NCBI GenBank assembly: GCA_964343805.1 | Contig: CAYFLR010000009.1 | Span: 1-64,000 of the forward strand | Source of the DNA: CAYFLR01 sp964343805 | GTDB taxonomy: Bacteria; Bdellovibrionota_B; Oligoflexia; CAYFLR01 | Direction: 5' to 3' | Length of the DNA: 64,000 bases | Shown: in pieces, positions 54,267 through 62,217 of the stretch | How positions within the stretch are numbered: position 1 is the stretch's first letter | Layout of the letters: every line of letters starts with the position of its first letter | Position numbers and translations under genes: made by a program | Notes under the pieces: model-generated | The model's input: only the letters and a program-made list of their open reading frames with translations | Told to the model about the DNA's origin: nothing | The model's database searches: none

Positions 54267-54471
54267 AATAAATACAATCCAGCTGTTAACGATACCATCC
54301 TGTCGGATAGCTCTGTATATAGCTTTAAGAATTGGAGGTAGGGTATATATATCAAGCACTTATCACAGGCTAAGAGATTGATTTGTCCCTATCTAACTTG
54401 AATTATAAGGTGATTAAAAAACCGTTGGGTTATGATAAGTGCAAATTCAGAAAATTATGACAGAAGTCGGA
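54267..54471. other. Intergenic region with a wide inverted repeat
   Basis: No gene is visible. GCACTTATCA (54356-54365) is complementary to TGATAAGTGC (54433-54442), with 67 bases between. Direction of use is unclear. It probably contains the promoter of the HD-GYP gene. Together with the element that follows, the non-coding stretch is about 340 bases. Confidence 0.5.
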
Positions 54472-54610
54472 TTATAAAAATTATAAGCAGAGTTTTGACA
54501 CCATTTTCACTCTATTTGGTGCCAAAAGTCTTGCTATTAGCGTTACAACTCGCTTTTTGGCAGTAAGAACCCCAAAATTAGTGACAAAACTCTGCTTATA
54601 ATTTTTATAA
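54472..54610. repeat. Nested inverted-repeat element, 26-bp perfect arms
   Basis: The arms 54472-54497 and 54585-54610 are perfect complements over 26 bp. Each begins TTATAAAAATTATAAGCAGA on its own strand. Inside, TGCCAAAA (54520-54527) pairs with TTTTGGCA (54555-54562). The build is like that of the element at 17329-17500, although the sequence is different. It overlaps the presumed end of the deformylase remnant and lies 13 bases from an assembly gap. Confidence 0.85.
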
Positions 54611-54922
54611 ACGTAGATTTGTNNNNNNNNNNTAGGGAATCTCTCCCTCAGTCAAAGGCTGAAACCTATTGGTCATTATACGATTCCAAAGTTTCCCCCG
54701 TTCAGGATAGAGAATTCCATTTAAATGATCGAACTCATGTTGCAGCACAATCGCATCCATTCCCGTGGCTCTTCTAACCTGCTTATTCCCATTCAAATCA
54801 TAATACTCTATCTCTATTTCTGAATAACGCCTGACCCTTCCGAGCATGAATGGAATGGATAAACAGCCCTCAGTACTGGACTCAGTTTTGGTTCCGATAA
54901 ACTTAATTTTAGGATTAATCAT
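54605..54922 (-). pseudogene. Peptide deformylase, N-terminally truncated remnant
   Basis: The frame contains the deformylase metal motifs EGCLSIP and QHEFDHLNG, plus INPKI and the RVRRYSEIEIEYYD strand usual in the family. The first conserved motif (G-x-G-L-A-A-P-Q) and the roughly 60 residues around it are missing. Reading upstream in frame (SSGEEIPFGKNAYV), the sequence hits a stop at once. A ten-N gap (54623-54632) cuts the C-terminus, so the annotated stop is uncertain. Without motif 1 the enzyme should be inactive. It is at the end of the minus-strand operon, and its ATG overlaps the previous stop (TAATG). Confidence 0.55.
54623..54632. other. Assembly gap (10 N)
   Basis: The gap lies at the 3' end of the deformylase remnant, next to the nested inverted repeat, which may have broken the assembly. 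Confidence 0.95.
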
Positions 54923-55122
54923 TACGTAAGCATTCTTACCAAAGGGGATCTCCTCTCCGCTAGATCGCTCAATTTAGCAAAATCAACATGAAGATAGGCT
55001 TCGGAAGCACGGGTGATTAAACTGTTACATTCGTTTAATTGAGCCCATAAGGAGAATTGACTTAGGCTAAGAGTTCCAATTAAAACTATTATTTTAATCG
55101 ATAAATTGAAAGGATGTGCCAT
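54922..55122 (-). CDS. Short secreted ORF in front of the deformylase remnant
   Basis: Sixty-six codons from ATG 55122 (a TTG at 55131 is possible) encode a signal peptide (LSIKIIVLIGTLSLSQFSLWA) and about 38 further residues with no known motif. The stop TAA overlaps the ATG of the deformylase remnant. It may be the frameshifted front of one former gene, or a small secreted protein. It begins a few bases after the TIM-barrel lipoprotein gene. Confidence 0.4.
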   Translation of the reverse strand: MAHPFNLSIKIIVLIGTLSLSQFSLWAQLNECNSLITRASEAYLHVDFAKLSDLAERRSPLVRMLT

Positions 55123-55136
55123 AACTTTCAACCAAC

Positions 55137-57092
55137 CTACTCTTTCAATATTAAAAGATCTCCTTCTTTCAATTCCATCTGAAAGCCGTTATCAATATCA
55201 TAAGAAATGATATCAGTAGTTAGGTTGCCTTCATAGTCCCTCTTAAATAAATTTAGCTGTTGTCCCGCTGTTTTGCCAGGCAGTTTTATTTTTACTTCTG
55301 TGAATTCAGATTTTTTATGGTCAAAGTCTAGGGCATAGAAAACAGAAGTTTTTCCAACCGCTATAGCTGCAGATGTAGGGGCTTGAAGAGAATCGTTTAA
55401 AAGATTGGAAACTATAAAAGAGGACTTAAAGTGATGATACTCACCATTTAATAGAATATTTTTTCCCTTCTTAATGACCATGGCGTAATCGACACCTCCT
55501 AAAGTGGTCTTTGCAACCACCTCACCCGTGGTAACATCTTCTAAGGTAATTTTACTGATACGATTTATTTTAAACTTGCTTCCAGGGGACATCTCCTCTT
55601 CTGTACCATAAAGATAATCCACCTCAATCCCTTGATAAGATACCTTCAAGGTTGTTGAGCCTATATTTTCACCTGAGTAATATTTATCAGTGTCCATCCC
55701 AAATTTAGCTCGCAACTGACTCCAACTCCCTCCCTTATCACTACCGATAATAAAGGAGGTCTGAATGACAACCGGTTTGTCTAGGTCTAAGTAAGGAAGA
55801 ATATCGGTCACATCATCTACATCATCGTAATAGTTCCCGCGCAGATAAAAGTAATACATATCTGCATTATCAATGGGTGCATTAGTAGTTACCACTCGAT
55901 AGCCACTGGCCTTAACCGCATTCAGGGCATGGGATGTTTTTATTTTGGATGCACCTGCCCATGCCCACTCGTCTCCAGCACTAGTAATTTTGGGGTGAAT
56001 TACAAAATTACAGAGGGGCTGATCTTCCTCTGAAAGATACTCTTTAATACGACTGTCTAAGGTAGAAAAATCATATTCATTAAGAACTTCAGCCCTCCAA
56101 CTCATGAAATAGATCTGCTCGGGTCGATATTGAAGAGCTTTAAATAATACAATATTTTCCACATTACTCATGGGTTGCTCCACCCACTCTGCCCCGGTGG
56201 GCTTCTTGTTCCACACTTTTAAATAAAAAGGTTTACCGTATTGTCTTGCTGCATTGACTGCATGATCATAGGTAACCAGTAAATGGTCAAGTGCGTAATC
56301 CTCTGACATTAGAGCATGGTTATACTTCCATACCTCTAAGGAAGTGGTTTTTCCGGTTAATGAATAACCACCCCATTCATGGGCAACTGACTTGTGAACA
56401 TATTCAATATTATTTTCATCACTAGCCTCATAGGCTGCCTTCACCCAATGAGCTGGGAACTCCTCCTGAGCAATCCCATCTATGCCATAGGCTGCAAGTT
56501 CAGCTATTGATTGTTTTAGCTCAGCGGAAGTCATTGCTCGGGCATGTGCTTTGGTAGGATGCCAGTAAGGATAGTCAAGTGCTTGCAGATCAATATAGAT
56601 TTTTACTCCATACTGCTTCCCCGCTTCCACAGCAGGAGTTATCAAATCTACTTTAGAGGATTTCATACCAATACTTTCCAGCATAGCAGATTTAAAAAGT
56701 GGGTAATGCTGTTTTTTCCCACCTTCATCCTCAACTGCTACACCCATCAGAAGCAGCGTTTTAAAGCCTCGCTCATTGATTGACTTGATAAGATTTTTCA
56801 AAGCAGCAGCTGCCCCTGCTTCATTATAAGAGACCCCGTCACCAAATAGACCAACCATACTAGCACCGGTATGAATGCCGTATACCGGATTATACCCTGT
56901 TACTTTTTCACTGGTAGGAAGTTGAACAATGGTACCGGTCTTAGGATTACCGGGCACAAACACTTTACTTTCAGTATGCCCCGGACCTTCAAGTACATCT
57001 TCGACGCTTTCTTCTTCATTTGATTCGGCATCTTCTTTTGTACAAGTTAAGAAAAAACTCGAAATTAGTAGAATGATCGGTAATATTCTAAT
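55137..57092 (-). CDS. Lipoprotein with glycosidase-like TIM barrel; unusual start
   Basis: The frame is open beyond the first GTG (56963). It encodes a full lipoprotein signal (RILPIILLISSFFLTCTKED, acidic tether) back to ATT at 57090-57092. AGGGG lies eight bases before that ATT, and no ATG, GTG or TTG precedes the signal peptide, so initiation at ATT is likely. A barrel-like region (about residues 60-370 of the long form) has YGVKIYIDLQ, AAYGIDGIAQEEFPAHW and YLKVWNKK. The acidic pair in AQEEF is a candidate catalytic site. A second domain and a beta-sandwich C-terminus (FVIHPKITS, LFKRDYEGN) follow. It is probably an extracellular glycan-active protein of no family I can name. Confidence 0.65.
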   Translation of the reverse strand: MRILPIILLISSFFLTCTKEDAESNEEESVEDVLEGPGHTESKVFVPGNPKTGTIVQLPTSEKVTGYNPVYGIHTGASMVGLFGDGVSYNEAGAAAALKNLIKSINERGFKTLLLMGVAVEDEGGKKQHYPLFKSAMLESIGMKSSKVDLITPAVEAGKQYGVKIYIDLQALDYPYWHPTKAHARAMTSAELKQSIAELAAYGIDGIAQEEFPAHWVKAAYEASDENNIEYVHKSVAHEWGGYSLTGKTTSLEVWKYNHALMSEDYALDHLLVTYDHAVNAARQYGKPFYLKVWNKKPTGAEWVEQPMSNVENIVLFKALQYRPEQIYFMSWRAEVLNEYDFSTLDSRIKEYLSEEDQPLCNFVIHPKITSAGDEWAWAGASKIKTSHALNAVKASGYRVVTTNAPIDNADMYYFYLRGNYYDDVDDVTDILPYLDLDKPVVIQTSFIIGSDKGGSWSQLRAKFGMDTDKYYSGENIGSTTLKVSYQGIEVDYLYGTEEEMSPGSKFKINRISKITLEDVTTGEVVAKTTLGGVDYAMVIKKGKNILLNGEYHHFKSSFIVSNLLNDSLQAPTSAAIAVGKTSVFYALDFDHKKSEFTEVKIKLPGKTAGQQLNLFKRDYEGNLTTDIISYDIDNGFQMELKEGDLLILKE

Positions 57093-57103
57093 GATAACAG
57101 CCC

Positions 57104-59146
57104 CTATACTCTAATCCGACTATCTACCACCGAAACCCCTTCTGCTGTAACCATAACTGGATTTAAATCCAGCTCCCTAATTTGAGGATACTTAAGAATT
57201 AAATCAGACAGACCTTGTAATAACTTCTTAAAGTCTGTCTCTGAAAGAGCGGGTTGCCCCCTATAACCTTGAAATAAAGGATAACTCTTTAACTCTTTTA
57301 GCAAAGCACTACATTCTTGATCACCCAGAGGCGCAAGGCCGACAGCATAGTCTTTTAGAATCTCGATATAAATCCCCCCCATGCCACAAAGAATCATATG
57401 TCCGTAGGGTTCTTCTTTTTTAACTCCTACAAAAAACTCGGTTCCCTTTTGCATAGGCTGAACAAGTACTTCCTGTGCACCAGCAATACCCATCAATTTG
57501 TGGAAAGTTTCTTTGGCTTCTTCTTTAGTTTCAATATTCAGCTCCACCCCTCCCACATCGGACTTGTGGAGTGGACCTACCACCTTCATCACCCAAGGGA
57601 ACTTTATCTCTTTCTCCACTTTATCTACTTCAGAGACCTCTTTTAATAGTAATTCTTTCACAAAAGGAATCTGATTTTTTGTTAAAAGGGCATAGCATTC
57701 TTCGGATAGCAAGTAACCATCTGCATCCGTTTTAAAAGAACTATCGGCAGATTCTTGCAGTTTTAAATCGGATTCAGCACTGGGCAAGGGAGCATTCCAA
57801 ATATTAGCAAGAGCTTGCCCTAACAGCACTTCATCAGTAAAAAAGATGTGGTTGTAGCCTAGGAAAGTTTTAATTTCTTTAGCCGCTGTAACCACAGAAG
57901 GTAAAATGGGGTAAATGGGCAAGCAGGAATTTTTAATTCGATTTGATAAGATCTCATAAACATCATCAACCGGAGCAAAACCAGGTGAACCAAACACCAC
58001 CACAATTCCATCAATATCTTTAAATCGATTTTCAAGATAATCGAGAATAATATCGAGTTGTTTTGCATTTCCGGTGGCTAGAAAGTCTACAGGGTTCCGA
58101 GTAGAGGAACCTGGAAAAAGCTTTTCTTTTAATTCATCTGCCAAGCCTTTTTCTAACTCAGGAACAGACAATCCTTGTTCAGAAAGATAGTCTGTGAGCA
58201 TAACACCGGGTCCACCCGCTTGGGTTACAATGGCAATATTTTTCCCTTTTAATTCTTTAAACATTAAAGCGGAAGCAGTATAAAGAAGCTCTTCTCTCCC
58301 CTCACATCTGATAATACCCGCTTTTTTAAAAAGGGAAGAAACGGCCATATCAGAACTGGCTATAGCCCCGGTATGAGAGGAGGCCGCTCGACTTCCGGCT
58401 TCGGAAGACCCTGCTTTTATCGCCGCAATTTTACATCCTTTTCTGATAAGAGAAGAGGCATGTTTTAAAAGCTTTTGTGGCTTCCCTATATTCTCTAAAT
58501 AAAGCAATTTGATGGGAGAAGAGACTTTCTCATCATAGGTTTGATCCCAGTATTCAACAATATCTTCCACAGTTATCTGCGCACTATTTCCCACAGAAAA
58601 CAAACTCGCAAAGGAGAGTCCCATTGGAATTCCTTTCTCGATAATAAAGGCGGCAGTAGACCCTGATCCACTGGCAAAGTCACAGCCTTTAGGAGAAAGT
58701 TTTGGGATGGGTCCCGCAAAAATACCATTATAAGTGGGGGTTAAAACTCCAATACAGTTGGGACCAATTAATGAAATATTAGCTCCGGTAGCAATAGAGG
58801 CGATCTCTTCCTCCGCTTTTCTCCCCTCTTCACCCATTTCACTAAATCCCGCTGATAAAATAATAATAGCTTTCGCCTTTTTTTCTTCTGCTAAGGCTTG
58901 GACATAGGCTTTACAAAAAGGCGCGGGCACTGCCATTATAGCCAAATCAACAGCCGGAGCAGAGGGTATATCTTTAAAGCACTCCACCCCTTGCACTTGT
59001 TTTTGCTTGGGATTAATGACCCAAAGTTTTCCTCCAAAGCCCCCATCGATCAAATTCTTTAACAGCTTTCCTCCTGTCTTGAGAGGATCGTTGGAGCCGC
59101 CGACAACCAAGATGGATTGGGGGTGGATAAGTTCATTATTAACCAT
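57104..59146 (-). CDS. ADP-forming acyl-CoA synthetase (acetate-CoA ligase type)
   Basis: The 680-residue protein joins the alpha and beta parts of NDP-forming acyl-CoA synthetases. A CoA-binding Rossmann domain (SILVVGGSNDPLKTGGKLLK) comes first. A succinyl-CoA-ligase-like domain follows, with the phosphorylated His in AASSHTGAIASSD (about 255). Then comes a second flavodoxin-like domain, and from about 480 an ATP-grasp domain (PWVMKVVGPLHKSDVGGVEL, LVQPMQKGTEFFVG). It interconverts an acyl-CoA and ADP/Pi with the acid and ATP. It is a cytosolic member of the six-gene minus-strand run, with 9-11 base spacers. Confidence 0.92.
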   Translation of the reverse strand: MVNNELIHPQSILVVGGSNDPLKTGGKLLKNLIDGGFGGKLWVINPKQKQVQGVECFKDIPSAPAVDLAIMAVPAPFCKAYVQALAEEKKAKAIIILSAGFSEMGEEGRKAEEEIASIATGANISLIGPNCIGVLTPTYNGIFAGPIPKLSPKGCDFASGSGSTAAFIIEKGIPMGLSFASLFSVGNSAQITVEDIVEYWDQTYDEKVSSPIKLLYLENIGKPQKLLKHASSLIRKGCKIAAIKAGSSEAGSRAASSHTGAIASSDMAVSSLFKKAGIIRCEGREELLYTASALMFKELKGKNIAIVTQAGGPGVMLTDYLSEQGLSVPELEKGLADELKEKLFPGSSTRNPVDFLATGNAKQLDIILDYLENRFKDIDGIVVVFGSPGFAPVDDVYEILSNRIKNSCLPIYPILPSVVTAAKEIKTFLGYNHIFFTDEVLLGQALANIWNAPLPSAESDLKLQESADSSFKTDADGYLLSEECYALLTKNQIPFVKELLLKEVSEVDKVEKEIKFPWVMKVVGPLHKSDVGGVELNIETKEEAKETFHKLMGIAGAQEVLVQPMQKGTEFFVGVKKEEPYGHMILCGMGGIYIEILKDYAVGLAPLGDQECSALLKELKSYPLFQGYRGQPALSETDFKKLLQGLSDLILKYPQIRELDLNPVMVTAEGVSVVDSRIRV

Positions 59147-59155
59147 AGTAAAACC

Positions 59156-59611
59156 CTATTCTTTGTTATGAGAGTCGAGTATAATGGTGACCGGACCATT
59201 ATTGATTAAGGAGATATCCATATGGGCTCCAAACTCACCCATTTGCACACGATCTTTTCCTAAGACTTTTTGGCTTTGAACAATGGCCTGCTCATAAAGA
59301 GGAATGGCCTTATCAGGAGGAGCCGATTGAATAAATGATGGCCGCTTTCCTTTTTTGGTAGCAGCATGCAGAGTGAACTGACTGATGATCATCACTTCGC
59401 CTTCAATATCCTGAACCGAAAGATTCATTCTTCCTTCTTTGTCTGGAAATATCCTTAGCTCGGTCCATTTTTTCACCAGCCATTTAAGATCCTCTTCCTG
59501 ATCTTCCTGATGAATACCCAGAAGAATCAGCAAACCAGGGCCAATGTTTTTTTTCTCATGTTGGTTAATGGTAACTTGAGCCTGATCTACTCTCTGCAGA
59601 AGCGCTCTCAT
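59156..59611 (-). CDS. dtd: D-aminoacyl-tRNA deacylase
   Basis: The 151-residue protein has the Dtd signature SQFTLHA and the cross-subunit GP motif in NNGPVTI, with length and N-terminus (MRALLQRVDQAQVTI) normal for the family. It hydrolyses D-amino acids and glycine from mischarged tRNA. It is cytosolic. The ribosome site is AGGACC and the neighbours are 9 and 14 bases away. Confidence 0.96.
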   Translation of the reverse strand: MRALLQRVDQAQVTINQHEKKNIGPGLLILLGIHQEDQEEDLKWLVKKWTELRIFPDKEGRMNLSVQDIEGEVMIISQFTLHAATKKGKRPSFIQSAPPDKAIPLYEQAIVQSQKVLGKDRVQMGEFGAHMDISLINNGPVTIILDSHNKE

Positions 59612-59625
59612 GTTCGGTCCTAATT

Positions 59626-60123
59626 TTACTTTTTAGAATCAGCGTTTCCCACGACCGCATGAAGAACAAAGGGAACGGTTTTAGGAAAAAGACAGTTCGT
59701 GTCGTTACAAGCTTGATAGCGTAGCTTTCCTTTAAGCTCCATATCTCCTTTAGTGACAGAAGATGTTAAAGTGACGGGAATTTTTATAAGGAACTTTCCA
59801 TCAAAGACTAAAATATCTTTCTTAGCTCCTTTAAGTCTTAATTTCTTACCTTTGGGATAGGAAGCTTTACCAAAGGTCATTCCATCCCTTCCTTCCAAAG
59901 TGAGGGTGGTGGGAATGAGATATTTATCAGCCGCAGGATTGGCTTGAACATGAAAGCCATCTTCTACAATTATAGCAATGCGAGCATCCACTTTCTTATC
60001 TTTTTGCAGAATTATTTTCTCTGTAGGTTGCACTGTTAAGATTTTATTCTCAGCAAATCCAAGTGTTGTTATCAAAGTCAGGCAGCTAATTCCAATGAAC
60101 CATTTTGATATTTTTGTTATCAC
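59626..60123 (-). CDS. DsbD-alpha-like periplasmic thiol protein
   Basis: A GTG start (60123) with GAGG upstream gives a 165-residue protein with a signal peptide (GISCLTLITTLGFA). An ATG 23 codons earlier would overlap the previous gene by 53 bases and spoil the signal. The domain matches the N-terminal immunoglobulin-like domain of DsbD: GFHVQANPA, YLIPTTLTLEG, FDGKFLIKIPV, GKLRYQACNDTNCLFPKTV. The Cys pair is CNDTNC. There is no transmembrane part, so a separate CcdA/ScsB-like protein would supply electrons. Confidence 0.8.
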   Translation of the reverse strand: MITKISKWFIGISCLTLITTLGFAENKILTVQPTEKIILQKDKKVDARIAIIVEDGFHVQANPAADKYLIPTTLTLEGRDGMTFGKASYPKGKKLRLKGAKKDILVFDGKFLIKIPVTLTSSVTKGDMELKGKLRYQACNDTNCLFPKTVPFVLHAVVGNADSKK

Positions 60124-60139
60124 TTCTGTTGTCCTCACT

Positions 60140-60958
60140 TTATTTTTTATTATGTATTTCCATCTTCTTGGTGTGCCCTTCAGAGGTATCAAAGAGACTA
60201 AACTTTATATCAGGGTACTCACTCTGTAGATCTTCTTTCATAAAGTTTTTAATCTCTTCTAGATTACCTGGGTCATTATCGGAAAAGCCGAAAGAGATAG
60301 ATTGAATATCGTGGCCTTTAAAATTTTCCACCAACTTTAAGGTCCTTTCAACAAACTGTTTCATACCCAGCTTTTTTCCTCGAGCAGGACTCACAGCCTC
60401 CCTCAAAGAAGGAAAGTCTTTTCGAAATTGAGGATTAGAGACCCCAATATAACCATTTAAATCAAGGTACTTTTCAAGAACCAGCTCAGTAGGAATATCA
60501 AGTCCGGCTAACTTATTAAACTTCTGCAAATTGCGAAACATGGTAGCGCGCTCCAGGCCATCTAATTCAATGTGAATAAAGAGCTCTACTGCCTGCCTGA
60601 ACACAGCAACATCATGACCACGAGCGGAAAGAATACAAAAGAGTCGACCATTGATGATTGCCTCTTTAAAGGCCTGAAAACTGGGAGCAAAACTTTTACT
60701 TCTAATTGCTATCATCATGTCGTTGAGGAAGTTCATCTTTTTGGGATCATCGTCAAAATTGACAAAGGCCTTTTCCCAGCTCCCTTCGCTGGGTGTAATT
60801 CCTGCTTCATTTCTTAAAGTGTAGTATTCCTTAGTGGTAACCTCAATCGGTTCACTGTCTTTTTCTAATTTGATTTTGGTGGGCATATATAGAACATTGT
60901 CATCCCAATCAAATAGATAGTATTTCAAATCCAAAGGTGGAGATAGTGGGTCCTTCAT
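60140..60958 (-). CDS. HAD-superfamily hydrolase-like protein
   Basis: The 272-residue protein begins with a HAD motif I, FDWDDNVLYMP (D-x-D-x-N). LSARGHD serves as motif II and FGFSDNDPGNLEEI as motif IV. The long insert between motif I and II (about 20-105) is a cap. The substrate is unknown; such polynucleotide-kinase/phosphatase-like HADs act on many phosphates. It is first in the tight minus-strand operon, 16 bases before the DsbD-like gene. Confidence 0.8.
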   Translation of the reverse strand: MKDPLSPPLDLKYYLFDWDDNVLYMPTKIKLEKDSEPIEVTTKEYYTLRNEAGITPSEGSWEKAFVNFDDDPKKMNFLNDMMIAIRSKSFAPSFQAFKEAIINGRLFCILSARGHDVAVFRQAVELFIHIELDGLERATMFRNLQKFNKLAGLDIPTELVLEKYLDLNGYIGVSNPQFRKDFPSLREAVSPARGKKLGMKQFVERTLKLVENFKGHDIQSISFGFSDNDPGNLEEIKNFMKEDLQSEYPDIKFSLFDTSEGHTKKMEIHNKK

Positions 60959-61148
60959 AGTTTATCCGGCTATAAAATCCTCTGTTAAGAAACAACAAGA
61001 TTAGCATAAAAATAGGGCAGTTACAATTGCCAGAAAGAAGACTCCTAAGTTATTAAATTTATTAATACAATCGACACTCCTCAAGCTGTTTCCGCAGGAA
61101 TCCGAGAAGAGGATAATCTCAAAATAAAACTCGATAAAGAGGTACACA

Positions 61149-62207
61149 ATGAAGAAGATTATAGCCTTAATAGTGTTTACTGCCCTATCTTTAAACCAAT
61201 GTAGCGATGGTACATCTGAAGATGGCAGTGTGAAATCAACTGGAGCCACTGGTGAGGCTAAAAAATCAGCAGACGTAAGCCAATGCACCGCCGAACGAGC
61301 TGAAAATGCCAAGAAGGACTTAGATAAAGAAAAGGAAAAGCTCGAAGAGGCATATTCTACTCGTCAACAGGTTGCCGAAATGGGAATTACAACCAATCAA
61401 ATACTTGCTTGTTCAGGGGAACTAGACCAAGAAAGTTATTGCACCGAAGGGAACTCTCTTTATCAGGAGTTAATATCTATTTACGGCGATCTTCTAGAAG
61501 CTGGAAAAGTCACAAATGCCGATGTGGCTGTTATAAAAAAGAGATTAGGATATCATAATAGTCATTGTGATATAGAGGTAACTGAATACTGCAAAGGCGA
61601 AGATTTGGAAGTTGATAAAGGCGATGTAGAGCTTGCAGAGCAACAGTTAGAGGCAGGCAAAATCACCAACTTTGATCTATTAGCAAGAAAAGCTTTACTG
61701 CAAGACAACCTCTTTTGTCATAATGAAATTCAATTAGATCAGTACTGCGGAGACAAGGTCAAGATTCTGGATGAAAAACTTCTCAAAGTGAAAGACCTGA
61801 GAGAGAAAGCTAGAAAAACCAATGCGGATGTGGCTGCTGTGATCTTAGAAAGAGAGATGCTCTCTTTCCAATGTGGCACTATCATTCCCGGAATCGATCT
61901 CTCTGTCCTTGAAGAAACTAATGATACTGAGAGTGAGATAGATGGTGAAGCCTCTAAAGAGTTGGTAATTTTAAAATACAAAGATGGTTTCGCCAGCGGA
62001 GATCGCCCTGACAAAAAAGAGGATGTAAAAAATCTACAAAAGCTGTTGAATAAACACGGCGCTAGCCTCACTATAGATGGTCTCTATGGTGATGACACCG
62101 CTCAGGCTGTACTAGATTTTCAAACAGCCCAAGGTCTTTCTACCGAAAAAGAAGGAAAAGAGGTGGATCAAGCAACATTAGATGCTCTCAATTTAGACCC
62201 CCAGTAG
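61149..62207 (+). CDS. Lipoprotein with Cys-bridged helical repeats and peptidoglycan-binding domain
   Basis: The 352-residue protein has an AAGAGG site, lipidated Cys18 (LNQCSDGTS, Gln at -1) and a GSVKSTG tether. Residues about 40-245 hold four similar helical units. Each ends in a T/K-x-T-N-x-D/Q-x-x-A segment and a cysteine (GKVTNADVAVIKKRLGYHN, GKITNFDLLARKALLQDN, RKTNADVAAVILEREML), and new units open with YC. The C-terminus (about 285-350) is a PG_binding_1 domain (VKNLQKLLNKHG, LTIDGLYGDDTAQAVLDFQ). It would tether outer membrane to peptidoglycan through a disulfide-stapled rod. Confidence 0.8.
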   Translation: MKKIIALIVFTALSLNQCSDGTSEDGSVKSTGATGEAKKSADVSQCTAERAENAKKDLDKEKEKLEEAYSTRQQVAEMGITTNQILACSGELDQESYCTEGNSLYQELISIYGDLLEAGKVTNADVAVIKKRLGYHNSHCDIEVTEYCKGEDLEVDKGDVELAEQQLEAGKITNFDLLARKALLQDNLFCHNEIQLDQYCGDKVKILDEKLLKVKDLREKARKTNADVAAVILEREMLSFQCGTIIPGIDLSVLEETNDTESEIDGEASKELVILKYKDGFASGDRPDKKEDVKNLQKLLNKHGASLTIDGLYGDDTAQAVLDFQTAQGLSTEKEGKEVDQATLDALNLDPQ

Positions 62208-62217
62208 GTATCTATTT

